64,000 bases of DNA, taken from the NCBI RefSeq assembly GCF_963675965.1, contig NZ_OY780935.1, forward strand, positions 1,414,501 through 1,478,500. Direction: 5' to 3'. A program made the translations under genes and the position numbers. The notes under the pieces were generated by a model. The model searched no databases, was not told where the DNA came from, and saw only the letters and a program-made list of their open reading frames with translations. This document shows positions 17,056 through 25,232 of the stretch, in pieces (positions within the stretch are counted from its first letter, which is position 1; each line of letters opens with the position of its first letter). This stretch comes from an uncultured Celeribacter sp. Its GTDB lineage: Bacteria > Pseudomonadota > Alphaproteobacteria > Rhodobacterales > Rhodobacteraceae.

Positions 17056-18158
17056 TCCGCCGCGTCCTTCTGCTGAGCGTCTGCCTCTGCAGCCGCGATC
17101 TCCGCACGCATTTTCCGCACCAGTTCCATCTCCGACTGGAAATCGACATAGTGCGGCAACTTGATATGTTCGAGAAAGCCGGTCGCCTGAATATTGTCGC
17201 AGTGATACAGCACGAATTCTTCGTCATGGGCCGGTGAATTGGGCACCTCACTGCCCAGTTCCTTGGAGCGCAATGCGCGATCCACCAGCGCCATGGCGAT
17301 GGCCTTGCGTTCGGTCTGGCCAAACACCAGCCCATAGCCACGGGTGAATTGCGGCGGCTCGACCTTGGAGCCTGCGAACTTGTTGACCGTTTCGCATTCG
17401 GTCAGCTCGACCTCTCCGATCTCAATGGCAAAGCCAAGTTCGGGGATGTCCATTTCCACCGCCACACGCCCGATCCGCAACTCGCCCACAAAGGCATGGC
17501 TGTTGCCGTAACCGCGCTGCGTCGAATAGGCCATCGAGAGGATAAACCCCTCATCCCCACGCGTCAGCGCTTGCAGCCGCAAGGCCCGGTTCGCAGGCAG
17601 CTCCAGTGGTTCGCGCGTCAGATCCGGCGGGATCGCGTCGCCCTGCGGTTCGGACTGGATCAGGTCCTCCTTGTTGAGAAAGCTCGTCACATGCGGCGTT
17701 GGCTCCAGACGCGGTTCTGCACGGGCGGCCTGCGGCACGGCACTTTCGCCCTCCGCCATCAGTTTGAAATCCAGCAGCCGGTGGGTGTAGTCAAAGGTCG
17801 GCCCCAGAACCTGCCCGCCCGGCACATCCTTGAAGGTCGCCGACACACGGCGGTCACAGAGCATATCCGCGGTCTCAACCGGATGGGTGGTTCCGAACCT
17901 TGGCAGGGTCGTGCGATAGGCACGGATCAGAAAGATCGCCTCGATCAAATCGCCGCGGGCCTGCTTGATCGCCAGCGCCGCCAGATCGGGATCGAACAGG
18001 GATCCTTCCGCCATCACCCGGTTGACCGCAAGACTCAACTGTTCCCGGATCTGCGCCACGGACAGTTCCGCCACAGAGGTGTCCCCCCGGCGCTCCTCTG
18101 CCAGCCAGTCATGTGCATTGTCGATGGCCCGTTCGCCACCTTTCACCGCCACATACAT
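17052..18158 (-). CDS. phnI: C-P lyase core subunit PhnI (nucleosidase)
   Basis: This 368-residue catalytic core subunit, with PhnG and PhnH, displaces adenine from ATP by phosphonate to form the ribose 1-phosphonate 5-triphosphate. The start MYVAVKGGERAIDNAHDWL and the segment AYSTQRGYGNSHAFVGELRIG are diagnostic. Length equals that of the family (about 355-370). The ATG overlaps the phnH stop in TGATG, and the 3' end overlaps phnJ in ATGA, so the whole run is tightly coupled. Confidence 0.96.
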   Translation of the reverse strand: MYVAVKGGERAIDNAHDWLAEERRGDTSVAELSVAQIREQLSLAVNRVMAEGSLFDPDLAALAIKQARGDLIEAIFLIRAYRTTLPRFGTTHPVETADMLCDRRVSATFKDVPGGQVLGPTFDYTHRLLDFKLMAEGESAVPQAARAEPRLEPTPHVTSFLNKEDLIQSEPQGDAIPPDLTREPLELPANRALRLQALTRGDEGFILSMAYSTQRGYGNSHAFVGELRIGRVAVEMDIPELGFAIEIGEVELTECETVNKFAGSKVEPPQFTRGYGLVFGQTERKAIAMALVDRALRSKELGSEVPNSPAHDEEFVLYHCDNIQATGFLEHIKLPHYVDFQSEMELVRKMRAEIAAAEADAQQKDAAE

Positions 18159-18754
18159 CAGACAGCCTCCTCTTGTGTGGTCTGCGCTTCGCCGAGCTTC
18201 GTGCTGCGTGGAACGCCCGCGATTTGCGTGCCGCAGGTCAGAAAGAAATCCAGCCCAAGCGGAAACAGCGCCGCATTGGCCTGGAACAGCTTAAGATCCC
18301 CGGGCAGGGACAGGGCCGCCTCGGTCCGGATGCCCGGCCCGCGCAGCCGCGCGCCTTGTGCATGCAGATCGGCCATCTCGACGATCAGCGTGGCCGACCG
18401 GTCGGGATAGGTTTCCGTACCGATCGGAAAGGCGCTGAGCGGCTGCAACCCGTCCCAGTCGCCCAGCGCAAACATCGCCTCAGCCGGCGCCACGATGGGG
18501 GCTCCGATGTGAAAGGCGATCCAGTCCCGCAGCGCTGCGCTGTCATATGAGGGCGCGAGGAAAATCGGGGTTTCCGCATCACAAAGCGTCAGCAGCAAGG
18601 TCGCCGCAGCCTCTGAGACAGGCGCGGGCGCCGTGGCGCCGGAGATTTCATGAAGGGTTCCGGGACGGGCCAGCGCCTCAAGCGCGGCGCGAAAGGCGCG
18701 TGCAGCGTCCACCGGGGCATCTGCGAACCCGCCCGACAGGCTTTGCATATCCAT
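18158..18754 (-). CDS. phnH: C-P lyase core subunit PhnH
   Basis: This 198-residue core-complex protein, related to PLP enzymes in fold but without cofactor, makes dimers in the PhnGHIJ complex. Visible marks are SGGFADAPVDAARAFRAALEALARPGTL near the N-terminus (quoted in pieces: GGFADAP, FRAALEALARPG) and the late segment FPLGLDFFLTCGTQIAGVPRS, with the conserved G-I/V-PRS/T end. It starts in the TAATG formed with the phnG stop. Confidence 0.94.
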   Translation of the reverse strand: MDMQSLSGGFADAPVDAARAFRAALEALARPGTLHEISGATAPAPVSEAAATLLLTLCDAETPIFLAPSYDSAALRDWIAFHIGAPIVAPAEAMFALGDWDGLQPLSAFPIGTETYPDRSATLIVEMADLHAQGARLRGPGIRTEAALSLPGDLKLFQANAALFPLGLDFFLTCGTQIAGVPRSTKLGEAQTTQEEAV

Positions 18755-19209
18755 TAGTTTTCCCCTCTCACCATGGTGAAGAAATCCACTTTCGTGGCGG
18801 CGGCTCTGGCTGCGCGGTCAGCCTTGCGGGCCCTTTCAGCCGCGACCAATCGGTCGAGAACCTCGGCACGTACTTCAGAGGCACGAGGTCCCTGCATCAG
18901 CGCATCGACCATAGCCGCCTTCTGCGCGTGGCTCTTGTCGCGCCCCTGCACATAGCCGTGGCCGACCTCGCCGGTTTCAAGGCGCAGCGCACAGCGCGTC
19001 ACCGTCATTTCACCCAGATTGAAGGGCGTGCCTGTAGCGCCCATGCGACCACGCACCATCACGCCGCCAACCTCCGGCTGGCGCAGCCACTCAAAGGCAG
19101 GCAACGCGCCGAGCGCCGACAGCGCTGCGGCCAGCGCCTGCGGATCAGATTTCGCCAATTGGCCCAGCCAGGTTTTCCGGGCGGCCTGCGCGGGATCGGG
19201 TTTTGTCAT
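18754..19209 (-). CDS. phnG: C-P lyase core subunit PhnG
   Basis: This 151-residue first gene of the C-P lyase run encodes a core subunit that pairs with PhnI. The segments FEWLRQPEVGGVMVRGRMGATG, FNLGEMTVTRCALRL and GHGYVQGRDKSHAQKAA are typical of PhnG (each quoted as landmarks only). The ATG at 19209 follows an AAGGTG site. It is divergent from phnF, with a 110-base shared control region containing a tandem repeat and a TATAGT -10-like sequence. Confidence 0.94.
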   Translation of the reverse strand: MTKPDPAQAARKTWLGQLAKSDPQALAAALSALGALPAFEWLRQPEVGGVMVRGRMGATGTPFNLGEMTVTRCALRLETGEVGHGYVQGRDKSHAQKAAMVDALMQGPRASEVRAEVLDRLVAAERARKADRAARAAATKVDFFTMVRGEN

Positions 19210-19238
19210 CTAGACACCTTGCGGATTTGTCTGCATTA

Positions 19239-19254
19239 CTATACAACTATACAA
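19239..19254. promoter_or_regulatory. Tandem 8-bp repeat in the phnG-phnF control region, PhnF operator candidate
   Basis: CTATACAA occurs twice with no gap (19239-19246 and 19247-19254); on the minus strand this reads TTGTATAG twice and each copy holds TATAGT, close to a -10 box for phnG. GntR/HutC regulators are known to bind short GT/TATA/AC-containing repeats beside their own gene. A repressor here would block the phnG promoter. That the site is bound by PhnF is inference. Confidence 0.4.
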
Positions 19255-19319
19255 ATGATGCGATCTTTCGACCTCCGCGGCAAGAGAGAAATCATGAAGT
19301 TTTGGTAACGGAGACGCCC

Positions 19320-20033
19320 ATGCCACGCACCGCGATCTGGAAAGCCATTGCGGAAACGCTGGGCGAGGAAATCGCCAAAGGCCATTATCGGGCCGGGGAC
19401 AAACTGCCGACAGAGGCCGAACTGGCCGCGCGTTTCGGGGTCAATCGCCACACCGTGCGTCATGCTTTGTCCGCGCTGAATGAACGCGGCATCGTGCGAT
19501 CCCGGCGCGGTGCCGGGGTGTTCGTGCAATCTGCTCCGGTCGATTACCCCTTGGGAAAACGAGTGCGCTTTCACCAGAACATTCAGGCAACGGGTCGCCT
19601 GCCCCATCGTAAGAAGCTGCGCATGGAAATTCGCCCCTGCGACGCGGTCGAAGCCTCGGCGCTGGCGCTGAATACCGGCGACCCGGTGCTGGTCTATGAG
19701 GGGCTGTCACTGACCGGCGACACGCCGATGGCACATTTCATTTCGATCTTCCCCCACGACCGCCTGCCGGGCCTGCACGCGCAGCTCGACCATTTCACCT
19801 CGATCACATTGGCGCTGAAGGCTCTGGGGATCGAGGACTACCTGCGGTCGGAAACCCGGATTACCGCCGAAGCGGCCACAGCGACACAGGCGCTGCATCT
19901 GCGGGTGCGCGAAGGTGATCCACTGCTGCGCACGCTCGGTCTCAACGTGACCCCGCAGGGCGTGCCTGTCGAACGCGGTCTCACATGGTTTGCGGGCGAT
20001 CGCGTCACCTTGTCGGTGACCCCCGATTCATAG
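19320..20033 (+). CDS. phnF: GntR/HutC-family phosphonate regulator PhnF
   Basis: This 237-residue regulator has an N-terminal winged helix (about residues 5-70: IAETLGEEIAKGHYRAGDKLPTE and RFGVNRHTVRHALSALNERG as landmarks) followed by a UTRA ligand domain ending in GLTWFAGDRVTLSVTPDS. The ATG at 19320 gives the normal PhnF start and has a CGGAG site; the reading frame is open further upstream but would overlap phnG. It is divergent from phnG and followed by the second phnM-like gene. It probably senses a phosphonate or pathway intermediate and represses the phnG operon. Confidence 0.9.
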   Translation: MPRTAIWKAIAETLGEEIAKGHYRAGDKLPTEAELAARFGVNRHTVRHALSALNERGIVRSRRGAGVFVQSAPVDYPLGKRVRFHQNIQATGRLPHRKKLRMEIRPCDAVEASALALNTGDPVLVYEGLSLTGDTPMAHFISIFPHDRLPGLHAQLDHFTSITLALKALGIEDYLRSETRITAEAATATQALHLRVREGDPLLRTLGLNVTPQGVPVERGLTWFAGDRVTLSVTPDS

Positions 20034-20139
20034 GAATCGCCAACATCCCTACAGCATCATACCAGCGTAAATATTTCGTCACGCTGCCGATACAAAGCCT
20101 CTGTACATCTCTGTGAAACGATCAGGCAGGTATAAACAG

Positions 20140-21318
20140 ATGGCACTCCTTCCCCCTTTGCGCTTCACCGGCGCGACCATCCTGCGCGAGGGCGCGTTGC
20201 AGCAGCGCTCTGTCTGTATCGAAGACGGGCGCATTTCACGCGGCGCCTTTCCAGAGGTCGATCTCAGCGGCTATCTGATCCTGCCCGGCATCATTGATCT
20301 GCACGGCGATGCGTTCGAACGCCATATCGCTCCGCGTCCGCGTGCGCCTTTTCCGATCCGGTCCGGGTTGGCCTCCGCCGCCCGCGATGCCGCCGCACAC
20401 GGTGTCACCACCGCATGGTTTGCACAGTGCTGGAGCTGGGAAGGCGGGTTGCGCGGGCCGGACTATGCCGAAGAGTTGCTGCAGGCATGGCGTGATTTCA
20501 CCCCGCAGGCACCGATCGACATCCGGGTACAACTGCGCTGTGAAACCCATATGATGGACAGCCGCGACCGACTTCTGGCCGCCATCCGTCACTATGGCGT
20601 CGACTATGTGATCTTCAACAATCACCTTCCCGAAGCCATCGAGACGGCCAAGAAACACCCGCTGGAATTTGCCCATTGGGCCGCCCGCGCCGGGCGCACA
20701 CCGGAAGACTTCATCAAGATCCTGCGGGACGCCAAGGACCGCAAATCCGAAGTCCCCCGCCACCTGTGTCTGCTGGCCGAAGCCTTTGACGCGCTTGGTG
20801 TCACCTATGGCAGCCACGACGACCCCGACGCCGAAACGCGCGAGGAGTTCCGCCTTCTGGGGGCACATGTTGCAGAGTTTCCGATTTCTGAGAAGGCCGC
20901 GGCAGCGGCCAAAGCCATGAACGATCCGGTCCTGATGGGCGCTCCGAATGTGGCGCGCGGCGGGTCGCAGTCAGGCAATATCTCGGCACAACGACTGATC
21001 GAACGCAGCCTCTGCGACGCGCTGGTGTCTGACTACCATTACCCAGCTCTGGCCGCAGCCGCCTGGCATCTGGTGGATCAGAGCGTGCGCAGCCTGCCCG
21101 AAGCCTGGGCGATGATTTCACACGCACCCGCGCAGATCATGAAGCTCTCAGACCGTGGCAATCTCGACTTTGGCAAACGCGCCGATCTGGTGATCGTCAA
21201 CGAGGCCACCCGCGACGTCGAAGCCACGATCAGCGCCGGCCGCATCGCCTATCTGTCCGGCGGCATGGGCCAGCGCCTTGCCAATGCCGGGCGCGATCTG
21301 CCCATGGCTGCCGAATAG
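20140..21318 (+). CDS. Second PhnM-like amidohydrolase, divergent subfamily
   Basis: This 392-residue amidohydrolase keeps the PhnM landmarks: LPGIIDLHGDAFERHIAPRPR (metal His-x-Asp), YGSHDDPDAETREEF, LMGAPNVARGGSQSGNISA and a late SDYHYPAL. The middle is different: where PhnM has SLMDHTPGQRQ this has VIFNNHLPEAIE, and the metal-site context WFAQCWSWEGG replaces VFDAMRVGS. Active-site metals therefore look kept, while the substrate pocket has changed. The ATG at 20140 has an AGGCAGG site. It follows phnF and converges with the acetyltransferase gene. It may act on a different ribose phosphonate or nucleotide side product. Confidence 0.85.
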   Translation: MALLPPLRFTGATILREGALQQRSVCIEDGRISRGAFPEVDLSGYLILPGIIDLHGDAFERHIAPRPRAPFPIRSGLASAARDAAAHGVTTAWFAQCWSWEGGLRGPDYAEELLQAWRDFTPQAPIDIRVQLRCETHMMDSRDRLLAAIRHYGVDYVIFNNHLPEAIETAKKHPLEFAHWAARAGRTPEDFIKILRDAKDRKSEVPRHLCLLAEAFDALGVTYGSHDDPDAETREEFRLLGAHVAEFPISEKAAAAAKAMNDPVLMGAPNVARGGSQSGNISAQRLIERSLCDALVSDYHYPALAAAAWHLVDQSVRSLPEAWAMISHAPAQIMKLSDRGNLDFGKRADLVIVNEATRDVEATISAGRIAYLSGGMGQRLANAGRDLPMAAE

Positions 21319-21333
21319 GCCGCCGCGGCGGCG

Positions 21334-21948
21334 TTATTCGTATTTTTCGAGAAAGCCTTCGGCGGGCAGCGCGCGGAAATCTTCCAGCGCCGCGCGCAGC
21401 CGGGCGTGGTCCCAGTCCCACCATGCCAGCGCTTCAAGCCGCTGGGCCACTGCATCAGACACACGCGCGCGCAGCGGACTGGCCGGGACGCCGGCGACGA
21501 TCATATAGGGGGCGACATCGCGGGTCACCACGGCCCCCGCCGCCACAATCGCGCCATTGCCGATGGTGACTTCGGGCTTGATGATCGCCCCATGCCCGAT
21601 CCATGTGTCATGGCCAATCGTCGTCCGCCGTGCCGCGCGACGTTCGAAAAAGGCGGCATCGTCGCTGACATCGTCCCAGTAGTTTTCCGAGCGATAGAGA
21701 AAATGGTGCTGCGAAGCCTTGTCATAGGGGTGATCCGTCGGCCCGATCCGCGTGAAGGCAGCGATATTGACGAATTTTCCGAGGCTGGTGTTGGCAATAT
21801 CCGAAAACTGTTCGCAATAGCTGTAGTCCCCGAACTCAGAATTGAGCACGCGCGCGCCTTTGCCCACTTCGCAATAGACGCCGAAGCGGCAGTTCTCGGC
21901 GACGGCACCCTCATGAAGTTTCGGCTCGGTCGCACTTAGTTTCGGCAT
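21334..21948 (-). CDS. Hexapeptide-repeat acyltransferase of phosphonate clusters
   Basis: This 204-residue protein has a left-handed beta-helix hexapeptide domain. Repeats such as IGHDTWIGHGAIIKPEVTIG and GAIVAAGAVVTRDVAPYMIVAGVPA are followed by a C-terminal helical cap WWDWDHARLRAALEDFRAL. It belongs to the xenobiotic/chloramphenicol acetyltransferase group that has a C-P-lyase-linked branch. It is the last gene of the phnC-D-E-E run. PhnO, which N-acetylates aminoalkylphosphonates in E. coli, is absent here, so a similar job for this unrelated fold is a reasonable inference. Confidence 0.85.
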   Translation of the reverse strand: MPKLSATEPKLHEGAVAENCRFGVYCEVGKGARVLNSEFGDYSYCEQFSDIANTSLGKFVNIAAFTRIGPTDHPYDKASQHHFLYRSENYWDDVSDDAAFFERRAARRTTIGHDTWIGHGAIIKPEVTIGNGAIVAAGAVVTRDVAPYMIVAGVPASPLRARVSDAVAQRLEALAWWDWDHARLRAALEDFRALPAEGFLEKYE

Positions 21949-21991
21949 ATTCCTGCAATCCCTTTTACACGCAGCGGTCTTGCCTCCGCGT

Positions 21992-23302
21992 TCATTCGCC
22001 CTTGATCAGCTTGCGGCGCAGCCAGCTGGACAGGCTGTCCATCGCGATCACCATAAGGATCACCAAAACGATGTAATAGGTGACCTCTTCCCAGTCTTTC
22101 TGGGTGATCATCGCCTGTGTCAGCATCAACCCGATCCCGCCGCCGGTGATCGCCCCGATCACTGTGGCAGAGCGCGTGTTGGATTCAAAGAAATACAACA
22201 CCTGGCTGAGGAAAACCGGCGTCACCTGCGGGATCACCCCAAAGCGATAGCGCTGGATCGGCTTGGCCCCGGTCGAGCGAATGCCCTCGATCTGCTTTTC
22301 GTCGACATTCTCCAGCGCCTCGGAAAACAGTTTCCCGAAAGAACCTGTGTCGGTCAGCAAGATGGCCAGTGCGCCGGTCAACGGCCCCGGTCCGAAAGCG
22401 CGCGCCAGAATGATCGTCCAGATCAGGGCATCGACCCCGCGGAACAGGTCAAACAGCCGTCGAAACGCCTGACGCACCAGCATCAGCGGCGTGAAATTGC
22501 GCGCGGCGAGAAAGGCGAGCGGCAAAGCGACAAGCGCCGCGCCAAAGGTCCCGAGGAAAGCCATCAGCACCGTTTCAAACAGCGCCCAGGCCACATCTAC
22601 ATGACGCCACATGGCATTCTGCCAGAAGTCATGCCAGATCTGGCCGAATTCCCCATGCCACGCACGCGCCACCAGTTCGCTGAAAGACAGGCCGTGATAG
22701 GGGCTGTCGAGGGTGAAAAAGAACAGCTCCCAACCGTAGGAATAGCGGAACACTTCGGTACGGTTGCGCGTGACCGTCACCCGCCCGGCGTCGGTGGTGA
22801 CCATCAGACGGTTTTTCGACGCGCTGATGAACTCCGGCACCGGTCCCTCGGGCAGTTCCGCCTGCACGCCGTTCGACCCAGGACGCGCCAGGATCGTGCC
22901 ATAGCCCGGTACATCGTATTCAATGCGGTCGGCGTAATAGCGCGCTTCATGCCCGCGCGGCAGATGGACCACGGTCGTATCGCCATTGATATCGACCCAG
23001 TCGGGATGCATGCCCGCCGGATAGGTGCCCTTGCGTTCGCCTTCGATGGCGAAAGCCACCTCGCCGGTGCGGTTGTCGCGTTCGACATGGGTTTTGTAGC
23101 TGTAGGTGTCGCGAACCAGCTTGTGACCGTTGTCCAGGCTGGCGCTGCCGAGCAGCCCAGGTACATCAAAGGCAAAGAAGGCATAGACAAGATAGGCCAG
23201 CACCAAGAGCGGCAGCGCAAAGGCCATCATCCGTTTGCGGCGGAAGATGCCTTCGGCCTGGTGCTTCATGCTGGAAAGGGAAACATCGGCGGTCATCGTC
23301 AT
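21992..23302 (-). CDS. phnE: Phosphonate ABC importer permease PhnE, long form
   Basis: This 436-residue permease carries an extra domain. After one N-terminal helix (about residues 26-45) comes a polar segment of about 180 residues, predicted periplasmic (landmarks KLVRDTYSYKTHVERDN, HPDWVDINGDTTVVHLPRG, RNRTEVFRYSYGWELFFF), then the normal BPD permease helices with the EAA-type loop SEALENVDEKQIEGIRSTGA. Ordinary PhnE has about 260-290 residues. It overlaps the upstream phnE by four bases. With PhnC and PhnD it forms the importer; the insert may contact PhnD. Confidence 0.92.
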   Translation of the reverse strand: MTMTADVSLSSMKHQAEGIFRRKRMMAFALPLLVLAYLVYAFFAFDVPGLLGSASLDNGHKLVRDTYSYKTHVERDNRTGEVAFAIEGERKGTYPAGMHPDWVDINGDTTVVHLPRGHEARYYADRIEYDVPGYGTILARPGSNGVQAELPEGPVPEFISASKNRLMVTTDAGRVTVTRNRTEVFRYSYGWELFFFTLDSPYHGLSFSELVARAWHGEFGQIWHDFWQNAMWRHVDVAWALFETVLMAFLGTFGAALVALPLAFLAARNFTPLMLVRQAFRRLFDLFRGVDALIWTIILARAFGPGPLTGALAILLTDTGSFGKLFSEALENVDEKQIEGIRSTGAKPIQRYRFGVIPQVTPVFLSQVLYFFESNTRSATVIGAITGGGIGLMLTQAMITQKDWEEVTYYIVLVILMVIAMDSLSSWLRRKLIKGE

Positions 23303-24180
23303 GCCAGAAGGTCCTTTTGCTTGCGACCATGGGTCAGCAGGTCACGGAAATAGCTTGAGGATTGATCCACCGCGACGATTGTCAGGAACAACAGGACAAA
23401 GATTGCCGCTGCGGCGTCATAGCGGCCCTGCCCCCAGGAAATCGCGTTTTTCAGCTCATAGCCGATCCCGCCAGCACCGACGAAGCCAAGGATGGCAGAG
23501 GCCCGGATATTGATTTCGAACCGGATCAACGCATAGCTCAAATAGTTGGGGGCCACCTGCGGCATCACGCCCAGCACCATCTGCTGGGTCCAGTTCGCGC
23601 CGACTGAGGCCAGCCCCTCGACGGGCTTTAGCGAGGCATTTTCATTGACTTCGGAAAACAGTTTCCCCAGCGCACCGACGGTGTGAAAAGCGATGGCGAT
23701 CATCGCAGGCACCGGCCCGCCGCCCAAGACAAAGATCAGCACCAGTGCAATCACAATTTCCGGCACCGCGCGCATCACATCCATGATGCGGCGAAACACC
23801 GGGATCAGCCGTGGCCAGCGCGCCAGCCCACGCGTGGCGAGCATCGACAGGACAACGCCCCCCAAGCCCCCGAACAGCGTCGACACCGCCGCAATGTTCA
23901 GCGTCTCGATGAGAGCCGGAATATATTTCACGAAATTGGCCGGAAAATCGGCCCGTTTTTCCCACGCCTCGCTCAGCACCCCCGCAGGGAAATCGAACAA
24001 GCGGTGCAGGCCGCTCCAGAACCCGCCCGCGTTGCGCGCATCCGACAACATGAACCCCGAGGCCATCAGGGCGACGAAAATCGCCAGCAGGATACCGGAA
24101 TAAAGTCGTTTGCGTCGCACCTGCGCGAGATAGTCCTCACGCAAGGCGCCGCGCGGCGCAAATGTCGCACTGTCAGTCAT
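23299..24180 (-). CDS. phnE: Phosphonate ABC importer permease PhnE, short form
   Basis: This 293-residue permease has an N-terminal helix (YSGILLAIFVALMASGFML) and five further membrane helices. The permease loop is FSEVNENASLKPVEGLASVGA. The ATG at 24180 has an AGAGG site and gives MTDSATF; the frame is open to 24207. It is followed with overlap by the long-form phnE, so the transporter likely is a heterodimer of two PhnE proteins. It lies downstream of phnD after two hairpins. Confidence 0.92.
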   Translation of the reverse strand: MTDSATFAPRGALREDYLAQVRRKRLYSGILLAIFVALMASGFMLSDARNAGGFWSGLHRLFDFPAGVLSEAWEKRADFPANFVKYIPALIETLNIAAVSTLFGGLGGVVLSMLATRGLARWPRLIPVFRRIMDVMRAVPEIVIALVLIFVLGGGPVPAMIAIAFHTVGALGKLFSEVNENASLKPVEGLASVGANWTQQMVLGVMPQVAPNYLSYALIRFEINIRASAILGFVGAGGIGYELKNAISWGQGRYDAAAAIFVLLFLTIVAVDQSSSYFRDLLTHGRKQKDLLA

Positions 24181-24203
24181 GACGGGCCTCTTTTGGGAAG
24201 GGT

Positions 24204-24250
24204 CCATTCCGAAGAATGGAAAATGGCGGGCCCCGCAATCGGGACCCGCC
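24204..24250 (-). other. Two intercistronic hairpins after phnD
   Basis: On the minus strand, GGCGGG(T)CCCG-ATTG-CGGG(G)CCCGCC (24250-24225) is followed by CCATTC-TTCG-GAATGG (24219-24204). Neither is followed by a U tract. They lie between the phnD stop and the phnE start and probably protect the phnD part of the message, giving more binding protein than permease, as seen in other importer operons. Confidence 0.5.
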
Positions 24251-24267
24251 GGATGACGCCAGGCGCC

Positions 24268-25167
24268 TTACATTTTGGATTTACGGGCGGCGATGATCGA
24301 CAGGTAGGCGTCATGGCCGATCGGCTGGAATCCAAGGGCTTCACCAGCGGCCACGCCGTAGAAGCAATCGGCGTCCTTGTCTTTCAGGCCAGCCATCAGG
24401 TCGGTCATCTTGGCTTTCACGTCATCCGGCAGAGCGGTGCGCAGAACCACGGGACCTTCGGGGATGGGCTTAGAGCGCCAGATTTCCACGAGATCGTTCA
24501 TGTCGACCAGACCCGCGTCCACAGCTTTGCGCAGGGCGCCGGAGTTGTAACCGTCTTCCCAGTTGCCCATGCCATCGGCCCAAGTCACACCGGCATCGAC
24601 GTCGCCGTTGTTCACAGCCACAATGGTTTGTTCGTGACCACCGGTGAAGACAACCTCACCGAAGTAGTCGCCGTTTTCCATGGAGTGGCCAGTTTCAGCC
24701 GGGATCTCGATGGAGGGGATCAGGTAGCCGGAGGTCGAGTTCGGATCACCGAAGCCGAACTTCTTGCCTTCCATGTCCTCAAGCGAAGCAATGTCACTGT
24801 CTTTGCGGGCAAACCCGATGGAGTAGTAGCCGTAAGAGCCATCCATGTTGGTTTTCACCAGAACCGGCGTGACGGCGTCCGGATCTTCGAGGTAGATTTT
24901 GGCATAGCCGGAGGCCCCGAGCCAGGCCATGTCGAGCGTGCCACCCAGCAGGCCCTGGATCACGCCATCATAGTCAGCCGGGGTGAAGAGTTTAGCCGGA
25001 ACGCCCAGCACTTCTTCGGTGTAATCGACCAGACACTGGTTGTTCTGAACGCGGTCCTGAGCGTTTTCGCCGCCCAGGATACCGATCCGGAATTCAGAGA
25101 TTTCCTGAGCCTGAGCCACACCGGCAACAGCAGTGGTGGCAAGGGCAATCGCAAGCAGTTTTTTCAT
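24268..25167 (-). CDS. phnD: Phosphonate ABC importer periplasmic binding protein
   Basis: This 299-residue protein has a Sec signal (MKKLLAIALATTAVAGVAQA) and then EISEFRIGILGGENAQDRV, a typical PhnD start. Landmarks are GVPAKLFTPADYDGVIQGLLGGTLDMAW and the family pattern DPNSTSGYLIP, where the Ser/Thr of STSG bind the phosphonate group. Length is that of the family. It starts at ATG 25167 after GGAGAAAACG. A hairpin precedes it and two follow it in the operon. Confidence 0.95.
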   Translation of the reverse strand: MKKLLAIALATTAVAGVAQAQEISEFRIGILGGENAQDRVQNNQCLVDYTEEVLGVPAKLFTPADYDGVIQGLLGGTLDMAWLGASGYAKIYLEDPDAVTPVLVKTNMDGSYGYYSIGFARKDSDIASLEDMEGKKFGFGDPNSTSGYLIPSIEIPAETGHSMENGDYFGEVVFTGGHEQTIVAVNNGDVDAGVTWADGMGNWEDGYNSGALRKAVDAGLVDMNDLVEIWRSKPIPEGPVVLRTALPDDVKAKMTDLMAGLKDKDADCFYGVAAGEALGFQPIGHDAYLSIIAARKSKM

Positions 25168-25187
25168 CGTTTTCTCCAGTTGGTTTC

Positions 25188-25219
25188 GACCCGCAAGATG
25201 TTCGGGAGATGCGCGGGTC
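25188..25219 (-). other. Hairpin between phnC and phnD
   Basis: GACCCGC (25188-25194) pairs with GCGGGTC (25213-25219) around an 18-base loop, just after the phnC stop and before the phnD ribosome site. There is no U tract. It may set the 5' end of a stable processed phnD message. Confidence 0.4.
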
Positions 25220-25232
25220 AGGATGAAACAGG

